From Poseidonibacter ostreae (lineage in GTDB: Bacteria > Campylobacterota > Campylobacteria > Campylobacterales > Arcobacteraceae), in NCBI RefSeq assembly GCF_009208075.1, contig NZ_WFKJ01000007.1, positions 1 through 64,000 of the forward strand: DNA of 64,000 nt. Reading direction: 5' to 3'. The position numbers and the translations under genes were made by a program. The notes beneath the pieces were generated by a model, which saw only the letters and a list, made by a program, of their open reading frames with translations, searched no databases and had not been told where the DNA came from. Of the stretch, positions 7,213-16,209 are shown one piece after another (positions within the stretch are counted from its first letter, which is position 1; every line of letters starts with the position of its first letter).

Positions 7213-9687
7213 TTGAATAGATTTTTAAATAGTTTTGAATTCAATGAAAAAAAATATTATTACTGTGATTTAGAAAAAGTATATGAATATTTTCCAAAAT
7301 TAAAAAAACTACCTTATTGTTTAAAAGTTTTGCTTGAAGCAAATATTAGAAATGCAGATGAAAATGATGTTAATGATATTATAGATGTTTTTATAACAAG
7401 AAATCATTTAAAACAAATTAGCTTTAATGCAAATAGAATTATAATGAATGAATTTAATGCTGTTCCTACTTTAGTAGATTTTATTTCAATTAGTGAAAAT
7501 ATATCTAAAAAACTAAAAGTAATGATTGATGTAGTTATTGATAATGTTGATAGTATTAATAATAAAGAAGAAAAAAATAAAGAAAGATATAGCTTCTTAA
7601 AATATATTGGAAATACTTTTGAAAATATATCTATTATTCCTCCAAATGATAATCCTTTAAAGCAAGTGAATTTAGAATATTTATCAACTATGCTTTCTTT
7701 AAAAAGAGAAGAAGACAAAGTTGTTCTTTTCCCAGAATCAATAGTAGGAACTGATTTACACAGTTCAATGCTAAATTCACTTGGAGTACTCTCTTTATGT
7801 GTTAGTCGAATTGATATACAATCAGTTATGCTAGAGTCTTCAGTTTTTTTAGAATTACCTAAAACTATAGGAATTCAAATCAAAGGTTCTTTAGCTCAAG
7901 GAACGAGTTTTAATGATGTTTTATTAACATTGAAAAATCTTGTTATACACAATAAAATAGATGGAAAGATTGTAGAGTTTTATGGTGAGGGCTTAAAAAA
8001 TATATCTTTAGAAGATAGAACTATCTTATCTAATTTAATTTTAGAATATAGTGGAATTGGAGGATATTTTCCTGTTGATAATAATACAATCTTTTTTATA
8101 GAACAAACAAGAGGTGTTGATGCATCTTTAATCAAAACATATTATGAAAAACAAGGTTTGTTTTTATCAAAGGATTTATTAAATAATTCAATGGAGTATG
8201 AAGAGTTTTTAGAACTTGATTTATCAAGTGTTCTACCAATAGGAGTTCTTGTAAAAAACTCTTACGAAGAGTTTTTTGTAAGTGATGTATCTAAAAAATT
8301 AAAGACTTTTAAAAAAGGAAATTTTGTAAAAGATAATGATATCGTTTTAGCACTTATTGATATTTGCTCAAATACAACAAATCCTTCTTTATTAATTCAA
8401 GCTTCTTTAATTGCAAAAAAAGCATGTGGTTTAGGTATTAGTATAAATAAAAATATTTCTAAGTTTATAACTTTTCATTCGCAAGTGCAAAAACAGTTTT
8501 TAGAAAAACTTGATTTACTAAAATACTTAGAACAATTAGGTTTTCTTATTGTTAAAAAAGAAGAAATATCTATAAGTGAAAGTATCTCTTTAGATGTAGA
8601 AAAATTTAACTTAGATGTGTCATATATCTCATATTCAAATAATATGGAAAAGATTTTAGATAATAAATTTGTAAAATCTAAATGGATATTTTCGCCTGCT
8701 TTAGTAATTGCATATTGTTTAAAAGGAAATATGGACTTTGATATAACTAAAGAAAATATTTCACAAGATATTTACTTAAGTGATATTTGGCCAAGTATGA
8801 CTGAAGTGAATGAGTATTTAGAAAAACTTGATTACTCTATTTATAAAGATTTATATGAATATATTTTTGTAGGTAATGAGTATTGGCAATCATTAACTTT
8901 TGATAAATCTGATACTTATACATGGGATAAGAACTCTACATATCTTTGTAAAACTGAACTTTTTGATAAAAAAGATAGAAATGTTATTGATATAAAAAAC
9001 TTAAGAATATTAGCACTTTTTGATGAAGATATCTCATCTGAACAAATTTCTCCAAAAGGTAAAATATCTTCATACTCTTCAACAGCATTATTTTTAAAAT
9101 TAAAAGGCTTACTTCCTGATGAATTTGATACTTTTGAAAATAGATATGCAAACTCTCTTGTAATGACAACATCAATTTTATCAGATAGTAAACTACAAAA
9201 TAAAATAGTAAAACCAAAAGAGGGTGGATATACAAAAGATTTTGAAACTAGTGAAATTATGTCAATATATGATTTTTGTACTAAAATAAAAAATAATAAT
9301 ACCCCTTTAATAATATTTTCTGGAAGTAGTTTTTGTATTGAAGATAAAAATGACTGGACTGTAAAAGGATTAAAATTATTAGGTGTTGATGTTATTGTCG
9401 CTAAATCTTTTTCAAAAAGTTATAAAAATGATCTTCTTAAGCTTGGAATTTTACCCTTAGAGTTTATTGATGATGATATTGAATCTTTAAAGTTAAAAGG
9501 AGATGAGATTATCAATATTCAATCAAAAAGATTAAAAGCAAATGATAAAATAGAGTTAGAGATTTGTAGAAGTGAACAATGTAAAGTCATTACTGTTTTA
9601 TCAAAAATACAAAATGATAGGGAATTAGAATATTATAAAAATGGTGGGGTTTTAGAATACTTATTAAAAGATACTTTAATAGATTAA
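7213..9687 (+). CDS. Aconitase A-like protein with degenerate active site
   Basis: Collinear with the AcnA/IRP family over its whole 824 residues: KLPYCLKVLLEANIRN (32-47), RYSFLKYIGNTFENI, QVNLEYL (151-157), GTDLHSSMLNSLG (179-191), EYSGIGGYFPVD (278-289), CSNTTNPS (385-392), DIYLSDIWPS (519-528), and a swivelling domain with YDFCTKIKNNNTPLI and DWTVKGLKLLGV (714-725). Key residues are gone. Only C385 of the three Fe-S cysteines survives; the canonical CTTCIGNSG segment is replaced around 447-458. The DHS motif is D-N-V (110-112), the catalytic GSSRD is I-E-D-K-N-D (709-714), and the NRNFEGR motif is not preserved. Starts at TTG with GGA/AGAG upstream. Monocistronic between divergent uvrA and a double terminator. 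Probably not an aconitase; an RNA-binding or scaffold role is inference. Confidence 0.8.
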   Translation: MNRFLNSFEFNEKKYYYCDLEKVYEYFPKLKKLPYCLKVLLEANIRNADENDVNDIIDVFITRNHLKQISFNANRIIMNEFNAVPTLVDFISISENISKKLKVMIDVVIDNVDSINNKEEKNKERYSFLKYIGNTFENISIIPPNDNPLKQVNLEYLSTMLSLKREEDKVVLFPESIVGTDLHSSMLNSLGVLSLCVSRIDIQSVMLESSVFLELPKTIGIQIKGSLAQGTSFNDVLLTLKNLVIHNKIDGKIVEFYGEGLKNISLEDRTILSNLILEYSGIGGYFPVDNNTIFFIEQTRGVDASLIKTYYEKQGLFLSKDLLNNSMEYEEFLELDLSSVLPIGVLVKNSYEEFFVSDVSKKLKTFKKGNFVKDNDIVLALIDICSNTTNPSLLIQASLIAKKACGLGISINKNISKFITFHSQVQKQFLEKLDLLKYLEQLGFLIVKKEEISISESISLDVEKFNLDVSYISYSNNMEKILDNKFVKSKWIFSPALVIAYCLKGNMDFDITKENISQDIYLSDIWPSMTEVNEYLEKLDYSIYKDLYEYIFVGNEYWQSLTFDKSDTYTWDKNSTYLCKTELFDKKDRNVIDIKNLRILALFDEDISSEQISPKGKISSYSSTALFLKLKGLLPDEFDTFENRYANSLVMTTSILSDSKLQNKIVKPKEGGYTKDFETSEIMSIYDFCTKIKNNNTPLIIFSGSSFCIEDKNDWTVKGLKLLGVDVIVAKSFSKSYKNDLLKLGILPLEFIDDDIESLKLKGDEIINIQSKRLKANDKIELEICRSEQCKVITVLSKIQNDRELEYYKNGGVLEYLLKDTLID

Positions 9688-9695
9688 AGACAAGT

Positions 9696-9723
9696 TTTAA
9701 ATACAATTGCAGTTGTATTTAAA
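9696..9723 (+). terminator. Perfect 11-bp inverted repeat after the aconitase-like gene
   Basis: TTTAAATACAA at 9696-9706 pairs perfectly with TTGTATTTAAA at 9713-9723 around a six-base loop, nine bases after the stop codon. Its A/T-rich flanks make it usable in either direction. Confidence 0.65.
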
Positions 9724-9731
9724 AAGAAGAT

Positions 9732-9759
9732 AAAAAAGATTGTTCGCGTAATCTTTTTT
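9732..9759. terminator. Second, bidirectional hairpin terminator
   Basis: AAAAAAGATT (9732-9741) pairs with AATCTTTTTT (9750-9759) around a GC-containing loop. T-tracts on both strands make it suitable for both the aconitase-like gene and the converging tauE operon. Confidence 0.75.
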
Positions 9760-9833
9760 ATTTAAATTAATGTCTGTAAGAGAATTATACATAATTTTAA
9801 TTACAAGATGATTACAAAACAATTAAACTATAA

Positions 9834-10565
9834 TTAAAATGTTTTATAAATCATAGTCACTAAAATAATACTATTTAAAACTAGAATATATTTTTTATAT
9901 GAATTTGAATGAACTTTATTTTTAAGCATAATTCCAAAGTAAACACCTATTAAAGAACAAACTCCAATAATAGCACCTTGAGTATAAAGCATATGTCCAC
10001 TTAATGATAAAGATGTAAATCCAGCAACAGATGAAAATATTACAAAGAATAAAGCAAGTGCGGTTGCTGCTTTTAAATCATATTTTAAAAAACCAATTAA
10101 AATAGGAGTTAAAATTACAGAACCACCAACTCCAATACTCATAGCAACTATTCCTGTAAAAAAACCAATAATAAAAAGTGTAAGTTTATTTTTTGATTTT
10201 TTATCGCAATCATGCTCTGCTGGAGTTATAAATATTTTTATTATTGAGTAAAGTAAAATAAGAATAAAAAGATATTGTAAAGTCTCATTAGATACATTTG
10301 TTACAATATATCCACTTTGTAAACCTCCAACAAAACCACCAATTCCTATAATAATTCCGTCTTTTATGACATAAGTAAATTTTTTAGAGTTTAAAAAAGA
10401 ACCGTAAATTGATGAAAATACCATTTGCATAATAGAAATGGCAACTGCTTCTTTCATTACAAAGCCTGAAAGTAAAAGCATTGGTACAAGTATCATACCT
10501 CCGCCAACTCCAAAAAAGCCTGATATAAAACCTGTAATAATTCCAAAAGCAGCTAAATCATACAT
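9834..10565 (-). CDS. Sulfite exporter TauE/SafE family membrane protein
   Basis: A 243-residue protein with about eight hydrophobic helices and the family's two internal repeats, each with a glycine-rich loop: GFISGFFGVGGGMILVPMLL near residue 13 and GIVAMSIGVGGSVILTPIL near 137. Members export sulfite, sulfonates or other anions across the inner membrane. It is the last gene of the ubiX-to-tauE operon, six bases after cysE, so a link to sulfur or cysteine metabolism is reasonable but unproven. The substrate is unknown. Confidence 0.85.
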   Translation of the reverse strand: MYDLAAFGIITGFISGFFGVGGGMILVPMLLLSGFVMKEAVAISIMQMVFSSIYGSFLNSKKFTYVIKDGIIIGIGGFVGGLQSGYIVTNVSNETLQYLFILILLYSIIKIFITPAEHDCDKKSKNKLTLFIIGFFTGIVAMSIGVGGSVILTPILIGFLKYDLKAATALALFFVIFSSVAGFTSLSLSGHMLYTQGAIIGVCSLIGVYFGIMLKNKVHSNSYKKYILVLNSIILVTMIYKTF

Positions 10566-10570
10566 CTAGG

Positions 10571-11329
10571 TTATTTTTTCTTTATAGAATTCATTGCATT
10601 AATGAATTTATTATAATCTTCTTCAAGTTTTTTATCTTTTTTACTTACATCAATTCCATCTTCTTCTTTAACAGCAGTTTCTAAGACATGAATTCTTTCA
10701 ATTAGATATTTAAACATCTCTTTATTAATATCAGGTAAGTCATCATGAGTAAATCTACAATCTTTATTATCTCTTTTAAGAATTTTTGCAGGAACTCCTA
10801 CCGCTGTTGAGTTTTTTGGAACATCACAAACTACAACTGAATTAGCTCCAACTTTTGAGTTTTTCCCAATTGTTATATTTCCTAAAACTTTTGCACCACT
10901 TCCAATAACTGCATTTGATTTTACAGTTGGATGTCGTTTCCCTTTATCTAAACTTACTCCACCTAGAGTTACACCTTGATAAATTAGTACATCATCTTCA
11001 ATAATAGTAGTAGCTCCTATTACAACTCCAATTGCATGATCTATAAATACACGTCTTCCAATTGTTGCTGCTGGATGAATATCTGTTTTTGTAAGTAATG
11101 AAGATATTCCTCCTAATACTCTTGCTGTTCTTTTCCATCCGTTTGTATATAACTTGTTTGTAACTCTATGATTAATAATAGCCCAAACACCTGGATAGTT
11201 AAAAAATAGCTCTATACTTGAATCTAGTGCTGGATCATTTAATTTAGGGACAAGAAAGTCTTCTTTTATTTGAGCCCAAAAAGAAATACTATTATCTTTT
11301 TCTTCTTGTTTCTCATTCTCTTTAGTCAT
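10571..11329 (-). CDS. cysE: Serine O-acetyltransferase
   Basis: Transfers acetyl from acetyl-CoA to L-serine, the first step of cysteine synthesis. An N-terminal helical domain is followed by left-handed beta-helix hexapeptide repeats from about residue 85 (DIHPAATIGRRVFIDHAIGVVIG, shown as DIHPAATIG...DHAIGVVIG). The catalytic histidine lies in the DHAIGVVIG loop, and YQGVTLGG and RHPTVKSNAVIGSGAKVLG follow. After the acyltransferase fold there is a charged, lysine-rich extension of about 60 residues beyond the usual end. The start overlaps the end of speA by eight bases. Neighbouring tauE suggests a sulfur context. Confidence 0.94.
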   Translation of the reverse strand: MTKENEKQEEKDNSISFWAQIKEDFLVPKLNDPALDSSIELFFNYPGVWAIINHRVTNKLYTNGWKRTARVLGGISSLLTKTDIHPAATIGRRVFIDHAIGVVIGATTIIEDDVLIYQGVTLGGVSLDKGKRHPTVKSNAVIGSGAKVLGNITIGKNSKVGANSVVVCDVPKNSTAVGVPAKILKRDNKDCRFTHDDLPDINKEMFKYLIERIHVLETAVKEEDGIDVSKKDKKLEEDYNKFINAMNSIKKK

Positions 11330-13127
11330 TATAACTCCAAATTGTTTTTAAATAATTGTTTTCGTTTAGATACTTTTCTAATATTTTGTATGTGTTTATA
11401 TCTAAATTTTCTTTAAGTCTATTTTTAATATCACTTGTATCATAATCAATATCTTCAAGAATATCAATAATAGTTTGTGATTCAATAACTTTTTCAAGTA
11501 CAACTTCTTCATCTTTAAATACAACATTTACTTCAGTTGGATGAGAAAATAGATTATGCTTCATTCCTAAGGTATCTTGATAAGCACCAACATTAAAGAA
11601 ACCTAAAAAGTATTCTTCTTTATTTAAATCTATATCATGTAAATATAAAGCTTTTTTTGAATCAAAAGGTAACTCTCCATCACTATCACAAGTAATATCC
11701 CATAAAGATGCAGATCTTGTTGGTTTCTTATTAAGATGTGTTAATGGCATAATTGGAAACTCTTGGTCTATTCCCCAATAATCAGGAAGAGATTGGAACA
11801 TAGAAAAATTAAGTAAATATTTTTCTTGTATATTTTCATCTAATCTTTTTAACTCTTCATAATCTTCAACTTCAAGTTGAGAAATTGCCTTTTTAATAAT
11901 TTGATGAGTTAAAATTTCAGCATTTGATCTATCTTGTAAATCAATATAACCTAAATCAAATAAAGTTAATAATGATTCCATATGATCAATTGCATCATGC
12001 ATATACTCATAAGATGTTTTCTTTACCATATCTTTAAAAAGTAAATTTAACTCTTCAATTAAAGGAGGGTTGCTTTCTTTTAGTTTTAGATGCTCTAAAT
12101 CATATTCTGAAGAAAAAAGTTCTAATACAGGAGTTACTAAAACTGTAGATGCAGCTGAAATAAATCTTCCTGATTCTGTAAAAATATTAGGCTCATCAAC
12201 ACCTTTTTGCTTAGCAATATCTCTTAATGTAAAAATTACATCACTTGCAAACTCTCTTAATGAATAGAATCTATTTCTTTCATAAGCACTATATTCAACA
12301 GCTAATCCACCACCAATATTAATAGCGTTTAAATTCTCTGCTCCAAGATTCTTAAGTTCTGCATATATATGACCAGATTCTCTTAATGCTTTTTTTAATG
12401 GTTTAATTGAATTCATAGCTGAACCAATATGAAAATGAATCATTGTTAAATACTCAATCATTTCATTTTCTTTTATCATTTCATAAGCTTCAAGTATCTC
12501 AGTTGATGTTAATCCAAACTTAGAATTAATCCCACCACTTTTAGCCCAAATACCACTTCCACCACTATGAAGTCTAACTCTTAATCCAATATTAGGACAA
12601 GGAAGATGTGTTTCTTCTTGTATCCCTATTATTGTTTCCAGTTCATTAATACCTTCAATAATAAGTGTTATATTATGGCCCTTACTTCTTGCAATAAAAG
12701 CTAAATGAATCATTTCTTTGTCTTTAAATCCATTAACTGTTATAGGGGAATTAAGGTTGTTATATGTCATTGCAATTACAAGTTCAGCCTTACTTCCAGC
12801 TTCTAAACCATAATTATATTCTTTACCATTTTGTATAAGTGGATGTATGAAAGTAGGCAGTTGATTTACCTTTAAAGGAAAGACTGCATTAAATGTTCCA
12901 TTATAATTATATTCGTCAATACTTGTATTAAAAGTATCATAAAGTGTAGTTATTTGTTTTTTTGTTATATGTGGAAATCTTAAAAGTAAAGGACCTTTAA
13001 AGTCTTGTTCTCTTACTTCTTTAACTATAGATATCAATGATGGTTTACTTTTAAAATTTACTTTTGCAAGTCCTTTTTCTATTACAAAGTTATCATCACT
13101 CCATATATCAATTCCATAATTATTCAA
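11322..13127 (-). CDS. speA: Biosynthetic arginine decarboxylase
   Basis: PLP-dependent fold-III decarboxylase that converts arginine to agmatine for polyamine synthesis. At 601 residues it is in the range of shorter SpeA proteins. The PLP lysine lies in FPLKVNQ (K86), the phosphate-binding and barrel motifs include YGLEAGSKAEL, NINGGGLAVEY-like (NAINIGGGLAVEYS) and TESGRFISA, and the C-terminal active-site half has IDQEFPIMPLTHL and TCDSDGELPFD. It begins two bases after the hisS stop and overlaps cysE by eight bases, so it is fully operonic. Confidence 0.95.
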   Translation of the reverse strand: MNNYGIDIWSDDNFVIEKGLAKVNFKSKPSLISIVKEVREQDFKGPLLLRFPHITKKQITTLYDTFNTSIDEYNYNGTFNAVFPLKVNQLPTFIHPLIQNGKEYNYGLEAGSKAELVIAMTYNNLNSPITVNGFKDKEMIHLAFIARSKGHNITLIIEGINELETIIGIQEETHLPCPNIGLRVRLHSGGSGIWAKSGGINSKFGLTSTEILEAYEMIKENEMIEYLTMIHFHIGSAMNSIKPLKKALRESGHIYAELKNLGAENLNAINIGGGLAVEYSAYERNRFYSLREFASDVIFTLRDIAKQKGVDEPNIFTESGRFISAASTVLVTPVLELFSSEYDLEHLKLKESNPPLIEELNLLFKDMVKKTSYEYMHDAIDHMESLLTLFDLGYIDLQDRSNAEILTHQIIKKAISQLEVEDYEELKRLDENIQEKYLLNFSMFQSLPDYWGIDQEFPIMPLTHLNKKPTRSASLWDITCDSDGELPFDSKKALYLHDIDLNKEEYFLGFFNVGAYQDTLGMKHNLFSHPTEVNVVFKDEEVVLEKVIESQTIIDILEDIDYDTSDIKNRLKENLDINTYKILEKYLNENNYLKTIWSYND

Positions 13128-13129
13128 TA

Positions 13130-14365
13130 TTAAAATTCCTCTAGTTTAATAGTTTTTTCTTCTTTTGTATCTAGGTTTTTAAGATAGATAGTTCCTTCTT
13201 CAAGCTCTTTCTCTCCAATTACTGCAAATATATTAGCATTCGCTTTTTCTGCTAGTTTAAAGTGTTTTGAAAAAGCTCTTGGTGTATATTCTACTATTGT
13301 AGTAGTTGTTTTTCTTTTCGAGTTTGCTGTTTTTAAAACTGTATTAAGTGAAGTTTCATCTAAAGCACCCATGTAAATGATGTCTTCTTTTACTTCTTTC
13401 ATAATAACTAGTTCAAGTAATCTCTCTATTCCTATAGCAAAACCAATACCAGGAGTTGGACGACCTCCTAGGAATTCTACAAGTTTATCATATCTTCCAC
13501 CACCAGCAATTGCGCTTTGTGCTCCAATTTCATCTGAAACAAACTCAAATGCAGTTTTTGAATAATAGTCTAATCCTCGAACTAAATTTGTATCAATTTC
13601 ATATTCAATATTATTAAAGTCTAAAATCTCTTTTAGTTTTTCAAAGTCAGTATTACATGCTTCACATAGATTATCAGTGATTTTTGGTGCATTGGATAAC
13701 TTTAATTGACAGTTTTCATTTTTACAATCTAATACTCTAATAGGATTCTTGTCAATTCTTACCTGACAGTCTTCACATAATTCTTCTCTAAAAGAAGTTA
13801 AATGTTTTACAAGATTTTCTTTATATTGAGGCATACAATTTTCATCACCTAATGAGTTTAATTGTAATTTAAATCCAATATCAAAGAAGTCTAAAATCTC
13901 TTTTATCATCATAATAATATTTGCATCTTCAATAACAGAAGCTACTCCAAATACTTCACAACCAAATTGATGAAACTCTCTTAACCTACCTTTTTGTGGT
14001 CTTTCATATCTAAACATAGGTCCATAATAATACCATCTTTGAGTTCCACCAGCACGATCTAGTTTCTTTTGTACAAAGTGTCTTACAACTCCTGCAGTTC
14101 CTTCAGGTCTTAAACAAACTTCATGTTCACCTTTATCTGTAAAGTTATACATCTCTTTGTTTACAATATCTGAACTCTCACCAACTGATCTTTTAAATAA
14201 AGCAGTCTCTTCTAAAATTGGTGTTTCCATATAAGAAAATCCATATCTTTTAGCAATTGCTGATGCATTATCAACAAAATATGTAAATAATGTACTCTCA
14301 TCATTTACAATATCTTTCATACCTCTAAGACTTTGTATAATTGCCTTTTTTTCAACCTTACTCAT
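13130..14365 (-). CDS. hisS: Histidyl-tRNA synthetase
   Basis: Class II synthetase, 411 residues, charging tRNA-His. Motif 2 region LRPEGTAGVVRHFV and FRYERPQKGRLREFHQFG, the histidine-specific motif RGLDYYSKTAFEF, and motif 3 GGGRYDKLVEFLGG...GIGFAIGIERL are intact. An insertion with four CxxC-type cysteine pairs (about 195-240: CEDCQ, CKNENC, CEAC) suggests a zinc-binding module, as seen in many Campylobacterota HisS. The C-terminal anticodon-binding domain is short. It overlaps tmk by eight bases. Confidence 0.97.
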   Translation of the reverse strand: MSKVEKKAIIQSLRGMKDIVNDESTLFTYFVDNASAIAKRYGFSYMETPILEETALFKRSVGESSDIVNKEMYNFTDKGEHEVCLRPEGTAGVVRHFVQKKLDRAGGTQRWYYYGPMFRYERPQKGRLREFHQFGCEVFGVASVIEDANIIMMIKEILDFFDIGFKLQLNSLGDENCMPQYKENLVKHLTSFREELCEDCQVRIDKNPIRVLDCKNENCQLKLSNAPKITDNLCEACNTDFEKLKEILDFNNIEYEIDTNLVRGLDYYSKTAFEFVSDEIGAQSAIAGGGRYDKLVEFLGGRPTPGIGFAIGIERLLELVIMKEVKEDIIYMGALDETSLNTVLKTANSKRKTTTTIVEYTPRAFSKHFKLAEKANANIFAVIGEKELEEGTIYLKNLDTKEEKTIKLEEF

Positions 14366-14924
14366 TTAAAAAATCCTCTATTTGTTTTTCTATATCTTCT
14401 ATTTTTTTTCCTGCATCTATAAAAAGATGATTCACTCCAAGCTTAATTATTGTTTCTTTCATTCTATTTTGAATATTAATTAAGTACTCAATTCCTCTTA
14501 ACTCAATTGCATCATTTTCTTTTTGAGAAAGTCTATATTCAAGCTCTTTAGGTGATAATTCTAATAAAATTACATGACTTGGTAATATATTATTTGTAGC
14601 TAATAAATTAAGTTCAATCATCTTTTCTAATGGAAAAGTTGATGCATAAGCAATTCCTGAAATCATAGATCTATCAGAAATTACAAGTTTTTGTTTATTA
14701 GTAAGTATTACTTCTTCAATATGCTCAGCACGATCTGCTAAAAATAAAAACATTTCAGCAATTGGTGATTTTGCTTCACCATTTAAAGCCATTGACCGTA
14801 GTTTTAGACCTATATCCGTACCACCTGGCTCTTTTGTAAAGATTGCATCTGTATATTTTTTTTGTAATAAATCTAATTGTGTTGATTTTCCAGCTGTATC
14901 AATACCCTCAACAACTACATACAT
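14358..14924 (-). CDS. tmk: Thymidylate kinase
   Basis: Phosphorylates dTMP to dTDP. It has a P-loop VEGIDTAGKSTQ at the N-terminus, the substrate-binding TKEPGGT motif, the DR motif ISDRSMISGIAYA (dTMP binding) and a LID region with KELEYRLSQ. At 188 residues it is slightly shorter than the typical ~205. It overlaps coaD upstream by ten bases and hisS downstream by eight. Confidence 0.96.
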   Translation of the reverse strand: MYVVVEGIDTAGKSTQLDLLQKKYTDAIFTKEPGGTDIGLKLRSMALNGEAKSPIAEMFLFLADRAEHIEEVILTNKQKLVISDRSMISGIAYASTFPLEKMIELNLLATNNILPSHVILLELSPKELEYRLSQKENDAIELRGIEYLINIQNRMKETIIKLGVNHLFIDAGKKIEDIEKQIEDFLNE

Positions 14925-15418
14925 TTTAAAACTTCTTTGGGAACTAGATGCTGAAATTTTCCATCAAATCTAATAATTTCTCTTACTATTGTAGAAGATA
15001 CAAAGGCATTTTCAAGTGTTGGCATTAAATAAAGAGTTTCAATTTTATCATTGATTGAAGCATTTGCATAACCCATTTGTAGTTCAAACTCAAAATCTGA
15101 AACAGCTCGTAAACCCCTTATAATAGTGTTTACATTTAATTGTGTTGCAAGGTCAACAAGTAATGTATCAAAACCTTCTACTCTAACATTTGGAAGGTGA
15201 TGAGTTGCTGCATTAACAAACTCTACTCTTTTTTCATGAGAAAACATAGGACCTTTTAATTCACTTTGTGCAACAGCAATTATAACTTCATCAAATATAT
15301 TTGCAGCTCGAGCGATAATGTCTAAATGTCCATTTGTAATAGGGTCAAAAGTACCACTGTATATGGCTTTTCTATAAGATTCTCTATCTATTATATTTCT
15401 AGGCATGTTTATTTCCAT
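14915..15418 (-). CDS. coaD: Phosphopantetheine adenylyltransferase
   Basis: Penultimate step of coenzyme A synthesis (4'-phosphopantetheine plus ATP to dephospho-CoA). SGTFDPITNGHLDII carries the nucleotidyltransferase TxGH motif, and RGLRAVSDFEFELQM and SSTIVREI are the other family signatures. The frame opens at 15418, but an in-frame ATG four codons on (15406), preceded by GATGGAAA, gives MPRNIIDRESYRK and is an equally good start. The gene overlaps both ubiX and tmk. Confidence 0.96.
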   Translation of the reverse strand: MEINMPRNIIDRESYRKAIYSGTFDPITNGHLDIIARAANIFDEVIIAVAQSELKGPMFSHEKRVEFVNAATHHLPNVRVEGFDTLLVDLATQLNVNTIIRGLRAVSDFEFELQMGYANASINDKIETLYLMPTLENAFVSSTIVREIIRFDGKFQHLVPKEVLKCM

Positions 15419-15963
15419 CTTTTATATAAATTATTGTCAATTTTTAGTAAATCAAACCATTTACCAATTAAAAAGTTTTCCATCTCTTCTAATGTTTGCT
15501 GTGTTGAATAATACCCAAGAATAGGGGGTGCTATAGTAACTCCTAAGTTAGATAATTTCAACATGTTTTCTAAGGCAATTGAATTAAGAGGCATTTCTCT
15601 AGGTGCTAGAATTATATCTCTTTTTTCTTTTAACATAACGGTAAAAGCTCTTGTAATAAGGGAATCTGAGATTCCAACTGCACATTTTGCAAGTGTGTTC
15701 ATTGAGCATGGAAGGATAATCATCTTATCTACTTTGAAAGAACCAGAAGCAATAGGTGCTGCAATATTTGTATCTAAAAATATTTTAACATTTTTATAAT
15801 CTTCAAAACTCTTCTTAACAGACATCCCATTTTCTAACTTCAATGCAATTTTTGCACTTTTTGAAAGTACTAAAAATACTTCAATATCCTTAGGAATATT
15901 TTTAACAAATGTAAGCCCTAAGTTAGCTCCACTTGCCCCTGAGATTGCGACAGTGATTTTCAA
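15409..15963 (-). CDS. ubiX: Flavin prenyltransferase UbiX
   Basis: Prenylates FMN to make the cofactor used by UbiD decarboxylases in ubiquinone or menaquinone synthesis. AISGASGANLG at the N-terminus is the FMN-binding motif. The middle holds MIILPCSMNTLAKCAVGISDSLITRA, a family signature (MIILPCSMNTLAK), and LAPREMPLN is the conserved R-E-M-P loop. At 184 residues it is standard length. It is the first gene of the operon running to tauE, about 34 bases downstream of a -10 box. Confidence 0.95.
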   Translation of the reverse strand: MKITVAISGASGANLGLTFVKNIPKDIEVFLVLSKSAKIALKLENGMSVKKSFEDYKNVKIFLDTNIAAPIASGSFKVDKMIILPCSMNTLAKCAVGISDSLITRAFTVMLKEKRDIILAPREMPLNSIALENMLKLSNLGVTIAPPILGYYSTQQTLEEMENFLIGKWFDLLKIDNNLYKRWK

Positions 15964-15996
15964 AAGATACCTTTCTCATCGTATATATTTAAAAAG

Positions 15997-16002
15997 ATAA
16001 TA
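15997..16002 (-). promoter_or_regulatory. Promoter -10 box of the ubiX-to-tauE operon
   Basis: On the minus strand a T6 run is followed by GATATTAT, with the -10 TATTAT at 16002-15997, 34 bases before the ubiX ATG. It matches the arrangement seen upstream of the CNNM gene and fliP. Confidence 0.55.
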
Positions 16003-16209
16003 TCAAAAAAAGGCTTTTAATTCAAACTGTATAATTATATGTGTAAAGACATATTTGATAAATGGGGAATATTGGGCATTTATATTGATTAAATTAAGCT
16101 TAATTTAATAAGTTATTTGTTAACATTTTGTATAAACTTTAAATATATATAATTAAACATTATGTTTTTATGTATTTAAATAATATACTTAATGTTAAAG
16201 GATTAAATC

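Noticed and set aside
7213-9687. Classification as functional aconitase A or as a pseudogene
   Set aside because: Key active-site residues are absent, so not a functional aconitase; but 824 codons are open with well-preserved structural motifs, so not a decaying pseudogene.
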